NCBI GenBank assembly: GCA_036658435.1
Contig: JAVXEO010000021.1
Location: 1 to 31,603 of the forward strand
DNA: 31,603 nucleotides
Direction: 5' to 3'
Source: DIGJ01 sp036658435
GTDB taxonomy: Bacteria; Bacillota; Clostridia; Lachnospirales; Lachnospiraceae
A model generated the notes under the pieces. The model was given only the letters and a program-made list of their open reading frames with translations. It was not told the DNA's origin and did no database searches. Every line of letters begins with the position of its first letter. The stretch's first letter is position 1. The translations under genes and the position numbers were made by a program. Positions 17,641-25,493 of the stretch are shown piece after piece.

Positions 17641-18525
17641 TCACTCAATTGCCGATGCTCCTGCAACAATTTCTGTTAATTCCTGTGTGATGGAGCCCTG
17701 TCTTGCTCTGTTATATTTTAATGATAAATCTGCAATCATATCCTCTGCATTGTTGGTTGCATTATCCATTGCCTGCATTCTGGCACCGTTTTCTGCTGCC
17801 ACAGCTTCAATCAATGCGCCATAGATAATTCCATTGATATACTTTGGAATGATTTTATCCAATACTTCTTCTGGTTCCGGTTCGTAATTCATAAGCGTTA
17901 GACTGTCCAGGTCATTTTTCTCTTCTTTTTCCTCTTCCTGATTTTCTTCTCCGCTAATTGGAAGAAGCTTTATCAGAGTTGGAATATGCGTAACGGTATT
18001 CTTAAATACCGTATAGGCAAGATAAATTTCCCCAACTTCTCCGCTTGTATATGCTTTCATTACATCCCGTCCAATTCTCACTGCATCACTATACAAAGGT
18101 TCATTCATAACCTCCGAATAATCATTGCAAACTTGGTAGCCCCCTCGGGAAAGGGTATCTCTTCCCTTGGTTCCAATGGCAAAAACCTTCACTTCATCCT
18201 TTGGAATATCTCCCTTTGTCAGAAGTTTTACAACGTTTGCATTATATCCGCCTGCCAATCCACGATTGGAAGTAATAACAATGACGGCTTTTTTAGAAGG
18301 GGCTGTCCCTCCTCCAGTTGAAAGCATCGGATGTGATATGGTTCCGGACTTTTTCAAAATAGAATGCATTGCTTCATATAAATAATGAAAATAGGGTTTT
18401 GCTTCCTGAGCATGTCCCTTTGCTTTCTGCAATTTTACGGTTGAAACCAGCTTCATTGCTTTTGTAATCTGTCCGGTGCTTTGAATACTGCCTTTACGCC
18501 TTTTAATGTCCCTCATTGAGGCCAT
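17641..18525 (-). CDS. atpG: F-type ATP synthase gamma subunit
   Basis: This 294-residue subunit is the rotating central shaft. The N-terminal helix starts MASMRDIKRRKGSIQSTGQITKAM and the C-terminal helix contains NATNNAEDMIADLSLKYNRARQ with QELTEIVAGA, both conserved in the family. Residues near 200 hold a run of Glu and Lys (EENQEEEKEEKND) in the variable surface region; it slightly lengthens the protein relative to many bacterial versions. AGGAGGTG lies seven bases upstream of the start. Confidence 0.97.
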   Translation of the reverse strand: MASMRDIKRRKGSIQSTGQITKAMKLVSTVKLQKAKGHAQEAKPYFHYLYEAMHSILKKSGTISHPMLSTGGGTAPSKKAVIVITSNRGLAGGYNANVVKLLTKGDIPKDEVKVFAIGTKGRDTLSRGGYQVCNDYSEVMNEPLYSDAVRIGRDVMKAYTSGEVGEIYLAYTVFKNTVTHIPTLIKLLPISGEENQEEEKEEKNDLDSLTLMNYEPEPEEVLDKIIPKYINGIIYGALIEAVAAENGARMQAMDNATNNAEDMIADLSLKYNRARQGSITQELTEIVAGASAIE

Positions 18526-18563
18526 TGCATCACACCTCCTGTATTTCTTTTTTAAGCCACTTG

Positions 18564-20069
18564 CTATTTAAAAGTTTTCTTGAACTCTTCAATTGCCTTT
18601 ACCAGTGTAGCTTCCGTTGCATCCGTCATTACCTTTTCTTTAGCAATGCTCTTTGGAACCTCTGGATATTTCGTATCTATAAATTCTAAAAATTCTTTTT
18701 CGAAGTCTAAAATCCTGGATACTTCAATATCCAAAAGATATTTTTTGGTTGCGGCATAAATCATAATTACCTGATATTGAACCGGCATTGGCTTGTATTG
18801 TGGCTGCTTTAAAACTTCCTTAATACGTTCACCTTGTGCAAGTTTCTCTTTTGTATCTGCATCAAGATCCGAACCAAACTGTGAAAAGGCTGCCAATTCT
18901 CTATACTGGGCAAGCTCGGTACGAATAGGTCCGGCAATTTTCTTCATGGCTTTAATCTGTGCAGAACCACCTACTCTGGATACTGAAAGTCCTGCATTTA
19001 CCGCTGGGCGGAATCCGGAGTTAAACATTTCACTTTCCAGATAAATCTGACCATCTGTAATAGAAATTACGTTGGTAGGAATGTATGCTGATACATCTCC
19101 CGCCTGTGTCTCAATAATAGGAAGGGCGGTTAATGAACCTCCTCCCAAAGCATCGGAAAGTCTTGCTGCACGCTCTAGTAATCTGGAATGGAGATAAAAT
19201 ACGTCTCCAGGATAAGCTTCACGGCCTGGTGGTCTTCGAAGAAGTAAGGAAAGTGTACGATATGCAACGGCATGTTTACTCAAATCATCATAAACAACCA
19301 ATACATCTTTTCCCTCTTCCATCCATTCTTCACCAATTGCACATCCTGCATATGGTGCAATATATTGCAACGGTGCTAATTCACTGGCTGTAGAAGCTAC
19401 AACCGTAGTATAATCCATGGCACCATATTCTTCTAATGTCTTTACAATCGTAGCAACGGTAGATGCTTTCTGCCCAATTGCTACATAAATGCAATTAACA
19501 CCTTGTCCCTTTTGATTAATAATTGTATCAATTACGATTGCCGTTTTACCGGTCTGTCTGTCTCCGATAATCAGCTCACGCTGTCCTCTTCCAATAGGAA
19601 CCATGGAGTCAATGGCTTTAATACCTGTTTGTAACGGAGTATCTACTGATTTTCTGGAAATAACTCCGGAAGCCACTCTTTCTACCTGACGATACTTTGT
19701 GGTGTCAATTGGACCTTTTCCATCAATTGGCTGACCCAATGCATTCACAACACGTCCCAGCATGGCATCCCCTACAGGAACTTCAACTACTCTTCCCGTG
19801 GTTTTTACCCTGTCGCCTTCATTTATATTCTTGGCATCACCAAGTAATACGGCACCAACGTTATCTTCTTCCAGGTTCATTACCATGCCAAAGATTTCGT
19901 TAGGAAATTCTAATAGTTCACCCGACATGGCATTTTCCAAACCATGGATACGTGCAATCCCATCGGCAACCTGAATTACCGTACCAACGTCAGAGACTTC
20001 AAGCTTTGTGCTATAGTTCTTAATCTGTTCTTTGATTATTGAACTGATTTCTTCTGGTCTCAAATTCAT
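18564..20069 (-). CDS. atpA: F-type ATP synthase alpha subunit
   Basis: This 501-residue regulatory subunit of the F1 head has the P-loop GDRQTGKTA near residue 170, the VVYDDLSKHAVAYR Walker B region and the PGREAYPGDVFYLHSRLLERAA motif. The N-terminal 25 residues bind the delta subunit. Length is normal. GAGGGTG precedes the start by about ten bases, and a 57-base gap separates it from atpH. Confidence 0.98.
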   Translation of the reverse strand: MNLRPEEISSIIKEQIKNYSTKLEVSDVGTVIQVADGIARIHGLENAMSGELLEFPNEIFGMVMNLEEDNVGAVLLGDAKNINEGDRVKTTGRVVEVPVGDAMLGRVVNALGQPIDGKGPIDTTKYRQVERVASGVISRKSVDTPLQTGIKAIDSMVPIGRGQRELIIGDRQTGKTAIVIDTIINQKGQGVNCIYVAIGQKASTVATIVKTLEEYGAMDYTTVVASTASELAPLQYIAPYAGCAIGEEWMEEGKDVLVVYDDLSKHAVAYRTLSLLLRRPPGREAYPGDVFYLHSRLLERAARLSDALGGGSLTALPIIETQAGDVSAYIPTNVISITDGQIYLESEMFNSGFRPAVNAGLSVSRVGGSAQIKAMKKIAGPIRTELAQYRELAAFSQFGSDLDADTKEKLAQGERIKEVLKQPQYKPMPVQYQVIMIYAATKKYLLDIEVSRILDFEKEFLEFIDTKYPEVPKSIAKEKVMTDATEATLVKAIEEFKKTFK

Positions 20070-20126
20070 GATACTTGTGCACCCTCTTTCTATAAGTTTT
20101 ACAAATTCTATTTCTTAGTCTGCATT

Positions 20127-20675
20127 TTATTGAAGCTGTATCTTCTTAAGTTCATTTGCCATTGTGGTTAGCTTTGTTCGAATACTGCCATCTACCACAC
20201 GGTCACCAATTCGAATCACCATGCCTCCGATTAAAGATTCATCCACTTCATAATGCATTACAAATTCAACATATTTTGTTACTTCTAAAAGCCTGTTTTC
20301 CACTTGCTTTTTCTGTTCTTCATTCAGAACAGTTGCGGAAGTGACATAAGCAGCACCGATCCCTTTATATTCCATAATCTCAGAAAGAAAATACTCAAAG
20401 ATTTTTTCTAATTCATTATAGCGTCCTTTTTCTACAATAATTACAAGAAACCCAACAATACTATCTGAAACATTTCCTTTGAATATGTTTTCAATTACTT
20501 TAACTTTTTCTTCCCTTGAAATTTTCGGATGGTTCAAAAGCTTCGTTAATTCTTCATTTGAACGAAAAATTTCTAAGACTTCCTTTGCTTCCTCCGAAAG
20601 AATCTCCAGTTGATTTTTTTCGATGGCTAATTTAAACAAGGCTTCTCCATAAGTCTTTGAAACTAGCTTTGCCAT
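20127..20675 (-). CDS. atpH: F-type ATP synthase delta subunit
   Basis: This 182-residue peripheral-stalk protein holds the F1 head to the b subunits. It is helical in the first 110 residues (SKTYGEALFKLAIEKNQ at the N-terminus). The C-terminal VMHYEVDESLIGGMVIRIGDRVVDGSIRTKL is the conserved OSCP/delta signature. Its start overlaps the end of atpF by 13 bases, so the two stalk subunits are translationally coupled. Confidence 0.96.
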   Translation of the reverse strand: MAKLVSKTYGEALFKLAIEKNQLEILSEEAKEVLEIFRSNEELTKLLNHPKISREEKVKVIENIFKGNVSDSIVGFLVIIVEKGRYNELEKIFEYFLSEIMEYKGIGAAYVTSATVLNEEQKKQVENRLLEVTKYVEFVMHYEVDESLIGGMVIRIGDRVVDGSIRTKLTTMANELKKIQLQ

Positions 20676-21208
20676 GTTTTATCACCCATCTCTTTTAATG
20701 TGTTTTCAATCAACTCCGCTTGCTGTGTCTCATTCATAGAAGCATTTGCAACCTTCCCTGCCATCAAACATGCCATGGAAATCATTTCTTGTTTTACTTC
20801 ATCTTTTACCTTATTTTTCTCAAGTTCAACTTCTTTGTTTGCTCTGTCAATAATATGAGAAGCCTCTGTTTTGGCTTCATTTAATACATCCGTTTCCTTC
20901 TTCAGAGCTTTCTTGCGAGTTTCACTTAGAATCTGTTCTGCTTCTTTGTCTACACTAGAAAGCTTCTTTGTATACTTTTCTTTTAATGCGTCTGCATCCA
21001 CGTTATTTTTTACTGCTGTTTCCATATCTTCACGGATTTTATCCTGCCTTTTCTTTAAAAATGCACGAGCCGGATTAAATAATAAGTATGACATTCCCAG
21101 GAATAACACAAAAATAGCCAGTAATTCAATTGCCGTATCTGCCAATAACTGCGCATCCAAACCAAACAGTCTGTCTACCTCTTCAATTGTTGTCAAAAAT
21201 CCAATCAC
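20663..21208 (-). CDS. atpF: F-type ATP synthase b subunit
   Basis: This roughly 181-residue peripheral-stalk subunit has one membrane helix (about residues 23-45, AIELLAIFVLFLGMSYLLF) followed by a long charged helix that dimerises. A GTG start at 21208 is chosen: GGAGGG lies six bases upstream. The in-frame ATG at 21226 overlaps that ribosome site and would add six residues. The 3' end overlaps atpH. Confidence 0.94.
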   Translation of the reverse strand: MIGFLTTIEEVDRLFGLDAQLLADTAIELLAIFVLFLGMSYLLFNPARAFLKKRQDKIREDMETAVKNNVDADALKEKYTKKLSSVDKEAEQILSETRKKALKKETDVLNEAKTEASHIIDRANKEVELEKNKVKDEVKQEMISMACLMAGKVANASMNETQQAELIENTLKEMGDKTWQS

Positions 21209-21251
21209 ATTTCGCCCTCCTTCCATTTAAGGTACTAACTTCTTTACAAGA

Positions 21252-21518
21252 TTATAGTTTACCAAGAAGTGGGTTAGCGAATAATAAGATCAATGCAATA
21301 ACAAGTCCATAAAGACCCGTTGTCTCGGCTACTGCCTGTCCTAAAAGCATAGTTGACATAATGGTTCCTTTTGCTCCTGGATTACGTCCTACTGCAGATG
21401 CGCCGTATCCTGCTGCAATACCCTGTCCAACACCAGGACCTATACCTGCAATCATTGCTAAACCTGCACCAATTGCTGAACAAGCTAAAATTAAACCTTC
21501 GTTTGTAATACTTCCCAT
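21252..21518 (-). CDS. atpE: F-type ATP synthase c subunit, sodium-type signature
   Basis: This 88-residue hairpin protein forms the rotor ring. Two membrane helices flank the polar loop GRNPGAK (residues 44-50). The ion carboxylate is Glu65. The residues that coordinate sodium in Ilyobacter-type rings are present: Pro28, Gln32, Val63, Glu65, Thr66 (Ser in Ilyobacter), Thr67 and Tyr70. This predicts that the synthase is driven by or pumps sodium, although some rings with this signature may also use protons. AAGGAGG lies eight bases upstream of the start. Confidence 0.97.
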   Translation of the reverse strand: MGSITNEGLILACSAIGAGLAMIAGIGPGVGQGIAAGYGASAVGRNPGAKGTIMSTMLLGQAVAETTGLYGLVIALILLFANPLLGKL

Positions 21519-21593
21519 AATATGTTCCTCCTTAAAAATTCATGTTTACGTTTTTCTTTTTCTATTACAACACTACTTAGCACAACAAAGCTC

Positions 21594-22367
21594 TTATGCA
21601 GAAGCTTCATCACCAATGGCATCCGCTACAAATACCATGGTTAACATAATAAATACAAAGGTCTGAATTGCTCCGGAGAACAAGTCCAGATATGCATGCA
21701 ATGCAGCCGGCCAGATTAAGGTTGCTACTTTTGGAAGCAAACCATAAACCAGTGTAAGCATTACGGTTCCGGATAAAATGTTACCAAACAAACGCAGTGA
21801 CATAGATACCGGTGTTGCAAACTCACTAATTAAGTTAATTGGGAAAAACAAGAAGAATGGTTCAAATAAACCTTTAATCTTACCCATTTTCTGATGCTTA
21901 AATCCATTAAACTGAATCAATACCCACGTAACAAGCGCTAACGGAAGTGTTACTCCATAGTCAGCGGTTGGAGGCCGCAGTCCAAAAAGTCCTGAAATAT
22001 TGGATAATAGAATAAACACTGCAAGGGTACCAATATAATTGGAAAACCTTGGTCCATATTTTGCTCCCATGTTGGATACTACCAAACTATCCAGGGATTC
22101 TACTATCATTTCAACTGCATTCAGAAAAGGTCCCGGCACTTTATTGGGGTCTGCCTTCTTAATGGCTCGATTGGCTATGAAGCAAAACAATAAAATTGTC
22201 AGCATCACAATCAAAATCGAAATATGGGTTGTTGTAATGTACAGGTTCTGTCCAAAAAGTTTATATTCAATATATGCTTTTGCACCAAGACTGACATCAC
22301 TCTCTGCACGGATTAAATTCGTCCCGTGAGACATGTTGCCCACAATAAAAGCGATTCCTTTGTTCAC
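21594..22367 (-). CDS. atpB: F-type ATP synthase a subunit
   Basis: This 257-residue membrane stator forms the ion half-channels. The essential arginine is Arg192 in SMSLRLFGNILSG. Five to six hydrophobic segments are visible, the first at about residues 46-66. The last helix (LFSGAIQTFVFIMLTMVFVADAIGDE) is family-typical. The start is GTG with GGAAGGTGAG just upstream. It follows atpI by four bases. Confidence 0.96.
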   Translation of the reverse strand: MNKGIAFIVGNMSHGTNLIRAESDVSLGAKAYIEYKLFGQNLYITTTHISILIVMLTILLFCFIANRAIKKADPNKVPGPFLNAVEMIVESLDSLVVSNMGAKYGPRFSNYIGTLAVFILLSNISGLFGLRPPTADYGVTLPLALVTWVLIQFNGFKHQKMGKIKGLFEPFFLFFPINLISEFATPVSMSLRLFGNILSGTVMLTLVYGLLPKVATLIWPAALHAYLDLFSGAIQTFVFIMLTMVFVADAIGDEASA

Positions 22368-22371
22368 GTTC

Positions 22372-22773
22372 TCACCTTCCTTTATTATATATTTTAGTTG
22401 TAATATAGCTGCGAATAAAAGGTTGTAAATATGCTGCCATCTTTAGTGCCATCATGCCTAGGATAACTCCTATGATATGAAAAAGAGCCGGTAGGAAAAT
22501 AGCCGCAGCGATTGCGGCAATCATAATAAACGTACGAATTGCAAACATCTTTCTTGCATACTTCTCCGCACCAGAAGGATCAAAATCCAAGGTTCTCTCA
22601 ATTGAGTAAAACATATGATATGCCAAAATACCGGAAATAACTGCACCATAAACAACTCCTGACACAAAAGTCAGTTTGCTATCCACCAATACAGCACCGG
22701 CTACACTAACAAGCAGCGTATAGAAAACAATTCCAATCAATAAATCCCAAAATGTTTCTTTTGCTTCCTTCAT
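22372..22773 (-). CDS. atpI: ATP synthase subunit I (AtpI-like membrane protein)
   Basis: This 133-residue protein has four predicted membrane helices (about residues 10-30, 34-52, 75-96 and 98-115) and a charged loop between helices 2 and 3. Position before atpB and topology match the AtpI family, which helps c-ring assembly and may handle magnesium. Sequence in this family is poorly conserved, so position carries much of the weight. Confidence 0.82.
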   Translation of the reverse strand: MKEAKETFWDLLIGIVFYTLLVSVAGAVLVDSKLTFVSGVVYGAVISGILAYHMFYSIERTLDFDPSGAEKYARKMFAIRTFIMIAAIAAAIFLPALFHIIGVILGMMALKMAAYLQPFIRSYITTKIYNKGR

Positions 22774-22779
22774 AATGAT

Positions 22780-23061
22780 TTACTTAATGTCCTTCCTATT
22801 TTTTTTTAGCCCTTCAAAATATTTTTGTTCCTCAAGCTCGTGCTTAAGCGACCCCGAATAGAACTTGCGGGTTAGCATGTAGACACTACGAAATGCGGAC
22901 AGGATTCCAAGGACAAGCCAGATAAGGAACCAATACTCTGTCTTTAGCCATTGATCCATCTTTAGTCCAATAAATGCACAAATGAAGATTGGAGTAATCA
23001 TGGAGAGTCCAATTTGTGTAATCATCATTAAGCTTTTCAAAATGATACGTTCATTTTTCAA
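22780..23061 (-). CDS. atpZ: AtpZ/AtpQ-like F0F1 ATPase assembly protein
   Basis: This roughly 93-residue protein has two membrane helices (ITQIGLSMITPIFICAFIG and FLIWLVLGILSAFRSVYML) joined by a short loop, the pattern of the ATPase gene 1 family that lies first in many atp operons. A TTG start at 23061 is favoured because AGGTGG lies five bases upstream; a GTG at 23070 falls inside that ribosome site. It is the first gene after the atp promoter. Confidence 0.8.
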   Translation of the reverse strand: MKNERIILKSLMMITQIGLSMITPIFICAFIGLKMDQWLKTEYWFLIWLVLGILSAFRSVYMLTRKFYSGSLKHELEEQKYFEGLKKNRKDIK

Positions 23062-23106
23062 TCTGTCCACCTCTGTAATACCAATTATTCAGATACTAAT
23101 AGAGTC

Positions 23107-23135
23107 ATTATAAACACTTTTTCTCATAATGTCCA
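23107..23135 (-). promoter_or_regulatory. Promoter of the ATP synthase operon
   Basis: On minus, -35 TGGACA (23130-23135), a 17-base spacer and a perfect -10 TATAAT (23107-23112). The start would be near 23100, giving a leader of about 40 bases. Confidence 0.75.
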
Positions 23136-23288
23136 CAAATTAAGAACGAAAAGTTTATTATTTTATATAATCTTTATATATTTCCTGATTTTTTCTTCTT
23201 ATCTTGCATATTTTCGCCATTTTTCCCGAATTCCCATTTTTCTTTTTTTACCTTAAAACTAATGCTTTCTATTTTAGGCCATGCGTGC

Positions 23289-23294
23289 TATAAT
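23289..23294 (+). promoter_or_regulatory. Extended -10 promoter of the DUF402 gene
   Basis: TGC-TATAAT at 23286-23294 is a perfect extended -10 box; the -35 region (TTTCTA) is poor, as usual for this promoter type. The ribosome site AAGGAG lies about 25 bases on. Confidence 0.65.
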
Positions 23295-23329
23295 CTATAA
23301 AAACAAGGGTTTTTAATAAGGAGAATGCT

Positions 23330-23809
23330 ATGAATGTATCGCCGGAACTGTATCGAAGAAGATATTTTCCTAATGAACTCATTCATTTAAAGGATGATAT
23401 CCTCTTAAAACAAACGGATGCTATTATTGTCACAAAATGGGACACTTTAAAGCCACGAACGGATATCTGCCGTGGAATCTCTGCTTACTTTATAAAAGAG
23501 GGATTTAAGATAAGTAAAATATACAACCATGAGGGCAGCCTGGTTTATTGGTATTGTGATATTATTGATACGGAATACGATTCTGCGTTAAATTCTTATA
23601 TCTTTCACGATTTATTAATTGATATTTTGATTTATCCAGATGGGAAGGTTAAAGTCGTAGATCTTGACGAACTAGGAGATTTGCTATTAGATAACACCAT
23701 TGATGCTGCTTTTTGCTCAAAAGCATTAAAAACAGCAAATGCCTTATTAGATATTATTTATAATCATCATTTCAAAGAATTTCAGAAGGTAATTGAGGAG
23801 TTGGAATAA
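23330..23809 (+). CDS. DUF402 family protein
   Basis: This 159-residue soluble protein matches the DUF402 fold. The conserved stretches are VYWYCDIIDTEYD near residue 66, FHDLLIDILIYPDGKVKVVDLDEL near residue 93, and a C-terminal helix. Characterised relatives are nucleoside tri/diphosphatases with acidic metal-binding residues; the Asp-rich motifs are present here, but activity is inferred. It is a single-gene unit with its own extended -10 promoter, divergent from the atp operon and convergent with the phosphatase-like gene. Its stop codon directly abuts that of the neighbour, and its last residues EELE are encoded by a hairpin arm. Confidence 0.8.
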   Translation: MNVSPELYRRRYFPNELIHLKDDILLKQTDAIIVTKWDTLKPRTDICRGISAYFIKEGFKISKIYNHEGSLVYWYCDIIDTEYDSALNSYIFHDLLIDILIYPDGKVKVVDLDELGDLLLDNTIDAAFCSKALKTANALLDIIYNHHFKEFQKVIEELE

Positions 23810-23824
23810 TCATTCCAGCTCCTC
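23795..23824. terminator. Bidirectional hairpin shared by two convergent genes
   Basis: A 12-base stem (GAGGAGTTGGAA / TTCCAGCTCCTC, one G-U pair) surrounds the six-base loop TAATCA. That loop is exactly the TAA stop of the plus gene followed by the TGA stop of the minus gene. No strong U run follows on minus; on plus a run of seven T lies about 17 bases after the stem. Confidence 0.7.
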
Positions 23825-24274
23825 ATTCAGCTTATAAATTGTTTTTTTCACAAGACGGTGTAAATCACTAAAGCAGGCCTCATAATCCAGCAGATCGCCG
23901 CCGTAGGGGTCAAGCACATCCCCTTCTTCATCCACAAATTCTTTAATGGCATATACATTTTTCTCTTTTCCAAATTCTTCTCTAACTTTGTTCTTCTGGT
24001 TTACTGTCATGGTAAGAATCAGTGTGTGTTCGGTAATGTCTTTTTCTTTCAATTGCTTCGAGCGATATTTCTCCGGCAGATCTAAACCATGATTGCTCAG
24101 CACTATCCTCGCCTTGGGATTACAAGGTTCCGAGAAAAGTACCACCATTCCTCTGGATAAAACTTCGGTCTCTTCCTCTTCTTCATAACTTTTAAAAAGT
24201 GTTTCCGCAATTGGACCCCTGCACGTATTCCCCATACCTACAAATAAAATCCGGTTGTATTTTTTATTGTTCAT
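23810..24274 (-). CDS. Low-molecular-weight phosphatase-like protein lacking the catalytic cysteine
   Basis: This 154-residue protein has the fold signature of low-molecular-weight tyrosine/arginine phosphatases (YwlE/Wzb type). The phosphate loop, normally VCxGNTCRS, reads VGMGNTCRG here: the nucleophilic Cys is Gly13 (codon GGT) and the Ser after Arg19 is Gly20. Thr17, Cys18, Arg19 and the general acid Asp122 in DPYGG remain. It should therefore bind phosphate or phosphoprotein without the usual chemistry. The ATG at 24274 has GGGAG five bases upstream. It follows the Sua5 gene by 14 bases; a ywlC-ywlE pairing near the atp genes is also known in Bacillus. The frame is intact, so this is not an obvious pseudogene. 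Confidence 0.8.
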   Translation of the reverse strand: MNNKKYNRILFVGMGNTCRGPIAETLFKSYEEEEETEVLSRGMVVLFSEPCNPKARIVLSNHGLDLPEKYRSKQLKEKDITEHTLILTMTVNQKNKVREEFGKEKNVYAIKEFVDEEGDVLDPYGGDLLDYEACFSDLHRLVKKTIYKLNEELE

Positions 24275-24288
24275 GTTCGCTCCCATCC

Positions 24289-25347
24289 TTATTCACAAGT
24301 AACAATCTGATAGCCTGCTGCTTTTAACAAACGGTTCATAATTGCTTGCCCTAAATTATCCGAAGCAAAGCTCTCTGAATAGATAATATCCACATTCAAG
24401 TCATCAAACTCTCTTAAAATCCCATAAAGTTTCTGTGAAATGCTTACCTCATTGGTTCTTGTCCCAATCTCTTTTACAATTCCCTTTGTATAGAAACTCC
24501 TGGTTTCATCCGAAGCTATAATTCCCACCGTTTTCCCTGATTGCAGCGCTTCTTCTGTCTTTTCATTAATGGTTTTGATTACCGCCTTGGTGTTACCTTC
24601 TAAAATCGTCAAATCTCCTTTTGGTGCATAATGTTTGTATTTCATACCGGGTGCCTTTGGTTTTAGATTGGGATCCATTGATTTTCCCAAAATAGCCTTA
24701 TCCACCTCTACCCTTCCAACTACATCCTCCAACATCTTCTTTGTAATAAATCCGGGTCTTAATATGGTCGGCACCTCTCCTGTTAAGTCTACGATTGTGG
24801 ACTCAATTCCAATTCCTACTTCACCGCCATCTATAATCATATCGATCTTTCCGTCTAAATCATCTTTTACATGAGAGGCTCTCGTCGGGCTTGGTCTTCC
24901 GGATGTATTCGCACTGGGAGCTGCTATACAAACCCCGGATATCCGTATTAATTCCAAAGCAATCTTGTGTGAAGGCATTCGAACCGCTACCGTATCCAAT
25001 CCACCGGTAGTACCATAGGGCACTTCTTTCTTCTTTGGAAAAATCATGGTCAAGGGACCAGGCCAAAATGCTTCTGCCAGTTTTTTTCCTGTTTCCGGTA
25101 CTTCCTCCGCCAATAGAGCTAGACTCCCTAAATCCGCAATGTGTATAATTAAGGGATTATCGGAAGGTCTTCCTTTTGCTTCATATATTTTTTTTGCCGC
25201 GTCCTCTTTTAGTCCATCTCCGCCAAGTCCGTATACCGTTTCCGTGGGAAATGCAACTAAACCGCCCTTTCTAAGTATCTGCGCTGCCTCATAAAACTCA
25301 TTGGTTGTACAATTTTTTTCATTGATTTTAATTGTTTTAGTTTTCAT
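24289..25347 (-). CDS. ywlC: Threonylcarbamoyl-AMP synthase, Sua5/YwlC type
   Basis: This 352-residue enzyme makes threonylcarbamoyl-AMP from threonine, bicarbonate and ATP, the first step of t6A formation at position 37 of ANN-decoding tRNAs. The YrdC domain covers the first 205 residues with GGLVAFPTETVYGLG, KGRPSDNPLIIHI and SANTSGRPSPT. A linker (PGMKYKHYAPKG) leads to the C-terminal Sua5 domain, which short TsaC forms lack. It heads a pair with the phosphatase-like gene. A TATAAT box ends seven bases before its ATG and there is no ribosome site, so a leaderless transcript is possible. Confidence 0.94.
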   Translation of the reverse strand: MKTKTIKINEKNCTTNEFYEAAQILRKGGLVAFPTETVYGLGGDGLKEDAAKKIYEAKGRPSDNPLIIHIADLGSLALLAEEVPETGKKLAEAFWPGPLTMIFPKKKEVPYGTTGGLDTVAVRMPSHKIALELIRISGVCIAAPSANTSGRPSPTRASHVKDDLDGKIDMIIDGGEVGIGIESTIVDLTGEVPTILRPGFITKKMLEDVVGRVEVDKAILGKSMDPNLKPKAPGMKYKHYAPKGDLTILEGNTKAVIKTINEKTEEALQSGKTVGIIASDETRSFYTKGIVKEIGTRTNEVSISQKLYGILREFDDLNVDIIYSESFASDNLGQAIMNRLLKAAGYQIVTCE

Positions 25348-25354
25348 GGGTGTT

Positions 25355-25383
25355 ATTATAGCACTTTTGCTTTAAAATTTCTA
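25355..25383 (-). promoter_or_regulatory. Extended -10 promoter directly before the Sua5 gene
   Basis: On minus, TGC-TATAAT (-10 at 25355-25360) with a 17-base spacer to TAGAAA (25378-25383). Initiation would fall within a base or two of the ATG at 25347. Confidence 0.6.
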
Positions 25384-25482
25384 CCATTTTTCTTTTAGGT
25401 TCCGTTCTTTATCCAAAATGAGTATCCTAGCGCCCTTTATTTTTGAATCTCCTCCAAACCCTTGAGAGCAACCGGTACGCAT
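25381..25482 (-). CDS. Possible 33-residue small ORF between cwlD and the Sua5 gene
   Basis: An ATG ten bases after the cwlD stop opens 33 codons ending in TAG, reading MRTGCSQGFGG and ending in NLKEKW. There is no ribosome site and no family I recognise. The frame stays open upstream into cwlD, so it may be a chance frame or a gene remnant. Its stop overlaps the -35 region of the Sua5 promoter. Confidence 0.2.
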   Translation of the reverse strand: MRTGCSQGFGGDSKIKGARILILDKERNLKEKW

Positions 25483-25493
25483 GGTATAAGGTG

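Noticed and set aside
23810..24274. Pseudogene call for the phosphatase-like gene
   Set aside because: The frame is intact, the ribosome site is good and the general acid and Arg are kept; only the nucleophile is replaced.
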